Origin: CAYUBI01 sp964443005
GTDB lineage: Bacteria; Margulisbacteria; Riflemargulisbacteria; GWF2-35-9; CAYUBI01
Assembly: GCA_964443005.1 (NCBI GenBank)
Contig: CAYUBI010000023.1
Location: forward strand, 1-24,020
Direction: 5' to 3'
DNA: 24,020 bases
The first letter of the stretch is position 1, and each line of letters begins with the position of its first letter. The notes beneath the pieces are model-generated. The model made no database searches. It was not told where the DNA came from and saw only the letters and a program-made list of their open reading frames with translations. Both the position numbers and the translations under genes were made by a program. Below are positions 22,258 to 24,020 of this stretch, piece by piece.

Positions 22258-22271
22258 TGATATAGTATAAT
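22258..22271 (+). promoter_or_regulatory. Promoter of lgt with very short leader
   Basis: TGATATAGT (22258-22266) is an extended -10, overlapped by a perfect TATAAT (22266-22271). Starts would fall between about 22273 and 22279, only 2-8 nt before ATG 22281. No Shine-Dalgarno sequence lies in the bases before it. Confidence 0.45.
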
Positions 22272-22280
22272 AGTAAAACC

Positions 22281-23123
22281 ATGACTACATTCATTATTTT
22301 TTGGCAACAACTTCCGCTAATAATCAACCCAATTGCCATTATAATGGGGCCATTAGCTATTCATTGGTACAGTATTATGTATGCTTTAGCATTTTTTGCA
22401 ACGTACAGCTTACTTGAATGGCGTCTTCGCTATGATCTACCGCATATTAACAAACAATGCATGATCGACAGTTTTATTTTTTCTATTCCAATTATTGTGC
22501 TATGTAGTCGGATGGTATATGTCATTTTTTACAATCCATCCTATTATATGCTTCATCCAATTGAAATCGTATGGCCCTTTAATACTGCAGGTCAATTTAT
22601 TGGCATTCGTGGATTATCTTACCATGGCGGCCTTTTCGGAGTTATTCTATCAGTTCTTATTTTTTCAAAAATATATAAAATCCCAATCAAAGACTATATC
22701 CTATCACTTGCACCTGTAATTCCTTTTGGCTATTTTTTTGGTCGTATTGGTAATTTTTTAAACCTAGAACTTTATGGACGCATAACAACACTACCTATAG
22801 GCATGGAATTTACAGCAAATGAACTTCGGCATCCATCTCAATTGTACGAAGCTTGTGGCGAAGGCCTACTGATCTTTATTATTCTATGGACGATTCGAAA
22901 TCATCCAAAAATTCGCAATTTCTTAGGACCCATTTACTTTGTATTATATGGAAGCATTCGATTTATCATCGAATTTTTTCGTGAACCTGATGAACAAATT
23001 GGGCTATTATTGCTTCAGTTAAGTATGGGACAATGGTTATGTTTACTCATGATCAGTATAGGTATAATTTGGATTAGCATGATTTTATATCAAGAACAAA
23101 AGAACAAAAGAACTAAATACTAG
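22281..23123 (+). CDS. lgt: Prolipoprotein diacylglyceryl transferase
   Basis: Lgt is the membrane enzyme that transfers diacylglycerol from phosphatidylglycerol to the lipobox cysteine, the first step of lipoprotein maturation. It has 280 residues and about seven membrane helices. Family signatures are the His-Gly-Gly loop GLSYHGGLFG with His115, the hallmark GRIGNFLNLELYGR (154-167), RHPSQLYEA (183-191) and FFREPDEQIG with its essential Arg. It would act on lipoproteins such as the GH5-like protein at 17673. It overlaps the convergent TetR-type gene by 11 nt. The start has no ribosome binding site. Confidence 0.96.
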   Translation: MTTFIIFWQQLPLIINPIAIIMGPLAIHWYSIMYALAFFATYSLLEWRLRYDLPHINKQCMIDSFIFSIPIIVLCSRMVYVIFYNPSYYMLHPIEIVWPFNTAGQFIGIRGLSYHGGLFGVILSVLIFSKIYKIPIKDYILSLAPVIPFGYFFGRIGNFLNLELYGRITTLPIGMEFTANELRHPSQLYEACGEGLLIFIILWTIRNHPKIRNFLGPIYFVLYGSIRFIIEFFREPDEQIGLLLLQLSMGQWLCLLMISIGIIWISMILYQEQKNKRTKY

Positions 23124-23694
23124 CTAAAATCGCCCGAATAGCACATGTCCCTATATCTGCGAGATGAAAGACGTTATGATCAATCATCCATTGAATCATG
23201 AGCCCTTCTGCAACTGCAATACACATCACAGCTACTTGCTCACTCGTCAGACCTTGTTTCGTAATAGATCCATCTAAAATTTCACCAATCGATTGACGTA
23301 ATCGCACATAAACCTGATCTAGTTTATTCGCATAATCCTTATGTCGCAAAAATTCAGCCCAAAAATCAAAATAAATATAATAAGAATTTTGAAATTGCTC
23401 AGCATTATCAAAATACATTGAAAAAACCTTAACGACTTTTTCATGAGGCTCAAGCTGGGTCTTTTTTACATCTTCAATTTGTTCATAAAACAAATCACTC
23501 CATAATTCAAAAGCCTGATAAAAAAGATCTTCTTTGCTGTCAAAATATTCATACAGCGAGCCTTTTCCAATATCAGCATCAATTGCAATGTCTGACATTT
23601 TCGTTTCATGAAATCCTTTTTTTGCAAAAATAGGAATTGCATACTGAATAACATTAAGCTGTTTTTCGCGTTTATCAATTATTTTGGGACTCAT
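23113..23694 (-). CDS. TetR/AcrR family transcriptional regulator
   Basis: This cytoplasmic repressor has 193 residues. ATG 23694 is chosen over GTG 23700 because GGGGAAGG then has good spacing. The N-terminal helix-turn-helix is clear: QYAIPIFAKKGFHETKMSDIA, then GKGSLYEYFDSKEDLF. The C-terminal ligand-binding half is all-helical and resembles no subfamily I can name. Regulators of this type usually control a neighbouring efflux or metabolic gene, but the only neighbour inside the window is the convergent lgt. Its target probably lies beyond the right edge, or it represses only itself. A palindrome covers its own -10. Confidence 0.9.
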   Translation of the reverse strand: MSPKIIDKREKQLNVIQYAIPIFAKKGFHETKMSDIAIDADIGKGSLYEYFDSKEDLFYQAFELWSDLFYEQIEDVKKTQLEPHEKVVKVFSMYFDNAEQFQNSYYIYFDFWAEFLRHKDYANKLDQVYVRLRQSIGEILDGSITKQGLTSEQVAVMCIAVAEGLMIQWMIDHNVFHLADIGTCAIRAILASI

Positions 23695-23720
23695 TGCCAC
23701 CCTTCCCCATAACTTTATGG

Positions 23721-23754
23721 TTGTATCTTACTACAATTCCCTAAAAAAATACAA
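23721..23754 (-). promoter_or_regulatory. Promoter and candidate operator of the TetR-type gene
   Basis: On the minus strand TTGTAT (23754-23749), 18 bp and TAAGAT (23730-23725). The inverted repeat TTGTA-TCTTAC-TACAA (23721-23736) covers the -10, a position suited to autorepression. Confidence 0.55.
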
Positions 23755-23783
23755 GGAAAAAATATCAACTAATGGCGTCTTCA

Positions 23784-23876
23784 TTACTTGCTCGCGTCAT
23801 ATTGAAATCTTTTAAGTTTTGATAAATTAAATTTTTTGATTATTTCTTCTAGAATTAATTGCGGTTTGCCCCATTT
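23784..23876 (-). other. Short unassigned open stretch in the right-end intergenic region
   Basis: The 320 bases from 23701 to the right edge hold no gene I can support. The one coding-like piece is 30 codons on the minus strand ending at 23784, reading KWGKPQLILEEIIKKF then NLSKLKRFQ, directly after an in-frame stop and with no ATG. At 23869-23884, CCCCATTTTTAGGACA resembles the outer end of some IS3-type inverted repeats when read on the minus strand. A perfect AT hairpin, AATTTTT-CTTG-AAAAATT, lies at 23907-23924. This may be insertion-sequence debris, but nothing proves it. Confidence 0.2.
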
Positions 23877-24020
23877 TTAGGACACTTTAGGTAGGTAAGA
23901 TTATGAAATTTTTCTTGAAAAATTATACTCCTTTCTACTGACATTGTAAAATTTATTTGGAGTCTCGAATCAAATCATTTAAAATCTAACCCAAGCGAAC
24001 AATAATCTATCAAGAAAAAC

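Noticed and set aside
1..24020. CRISPR array or complete prophage
   Set aside because: No regularly spaced repeats were seen. The only phage-like trait is the tail-fibre motif in the left-edge protein, which has its own signal peptide and no phage neighbours in the window.

Overview
The window is chromosomal DNA from a low-GC bacterium (AT-rich intergenic regions, A/T-ending codons, ATG starts with some GTG). It holds 22 protein genes, counting one gene cut by the left edge and one 42-residue gene, plus one tRNA-Leu. Most are core genes: two aminoacyl-tRNA synthetases, topoisomerase I, pantothenate synthetase, the acetyl-CoA carboxyltransferase pair, Lgt and UppP. Flagellar-type stator genes, a predicted lipoprotein and an alanine-rich fibre-like secreted protein point to a free-living or motile organism with a complex envelope. 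I cannot name the lineage with confidence. An under-sampled candidate phylum such as Margulisbacteria is possible, but that is a weak inference from general character only.

Layout. Positions 1-787 (minus) carry the N-terminal part of a secreted repeat protein that leaves the window. Positions 1017-7362 (plus) are a tight five-gene run: hisS, aspS, topA, a 42-aa membrane peptide and panC, with two overlaps. Positions 7369-10956 (minus) are a two-gene operon, a family 2 glycosyltransferase followed by a GH94 phosphorylase. Positions 11094-12300 (minus) are the accessory part: a cysteine-rich DUF3795-type gene, then a RelB/YafQ-like toxin-antitoxin pair. A 40-bp direct repeat (38/40 identical) brackets the pair, and each repeat copy is itself a minus-strand promoter. 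Positions 12334-14525 (plus) hold a DUF362/ferredoxin protein and a D,D-carboxypeptidase.

Positions 14547-15950 (minus) are a SemiSWEET transporter followed by an ornithine/lysine decarboxylase-type enzyme. They diverge from tRNA-Leu(CAG), which lies 19 nt ahead of uppP (plus). A PilZ-like gene (minus) diverges from a GH5-like lipoprotein gene whose predicted nucleophile is Gln, and motA-motB follow (plus). accD-accA (minus) diverge from lgt (plus), and a TetR regulator (minus) sits under its own palindromic promoter. The last 320 bases hold no complete gene.

The genes do not form one pathway. The most interesting structure is the toxin-antitoxin cassette between duplicated promoters, which may place the neighbouring DUF3795 gene under the antitoxin's control. 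Next come the GH5-like protein with a substituted catalytic residue, the GT2-GH94 pair (synthesis plus phosphorolysis of a glucan or glycoside), and a recurring pattern of leaderless or near-leaderless starts.
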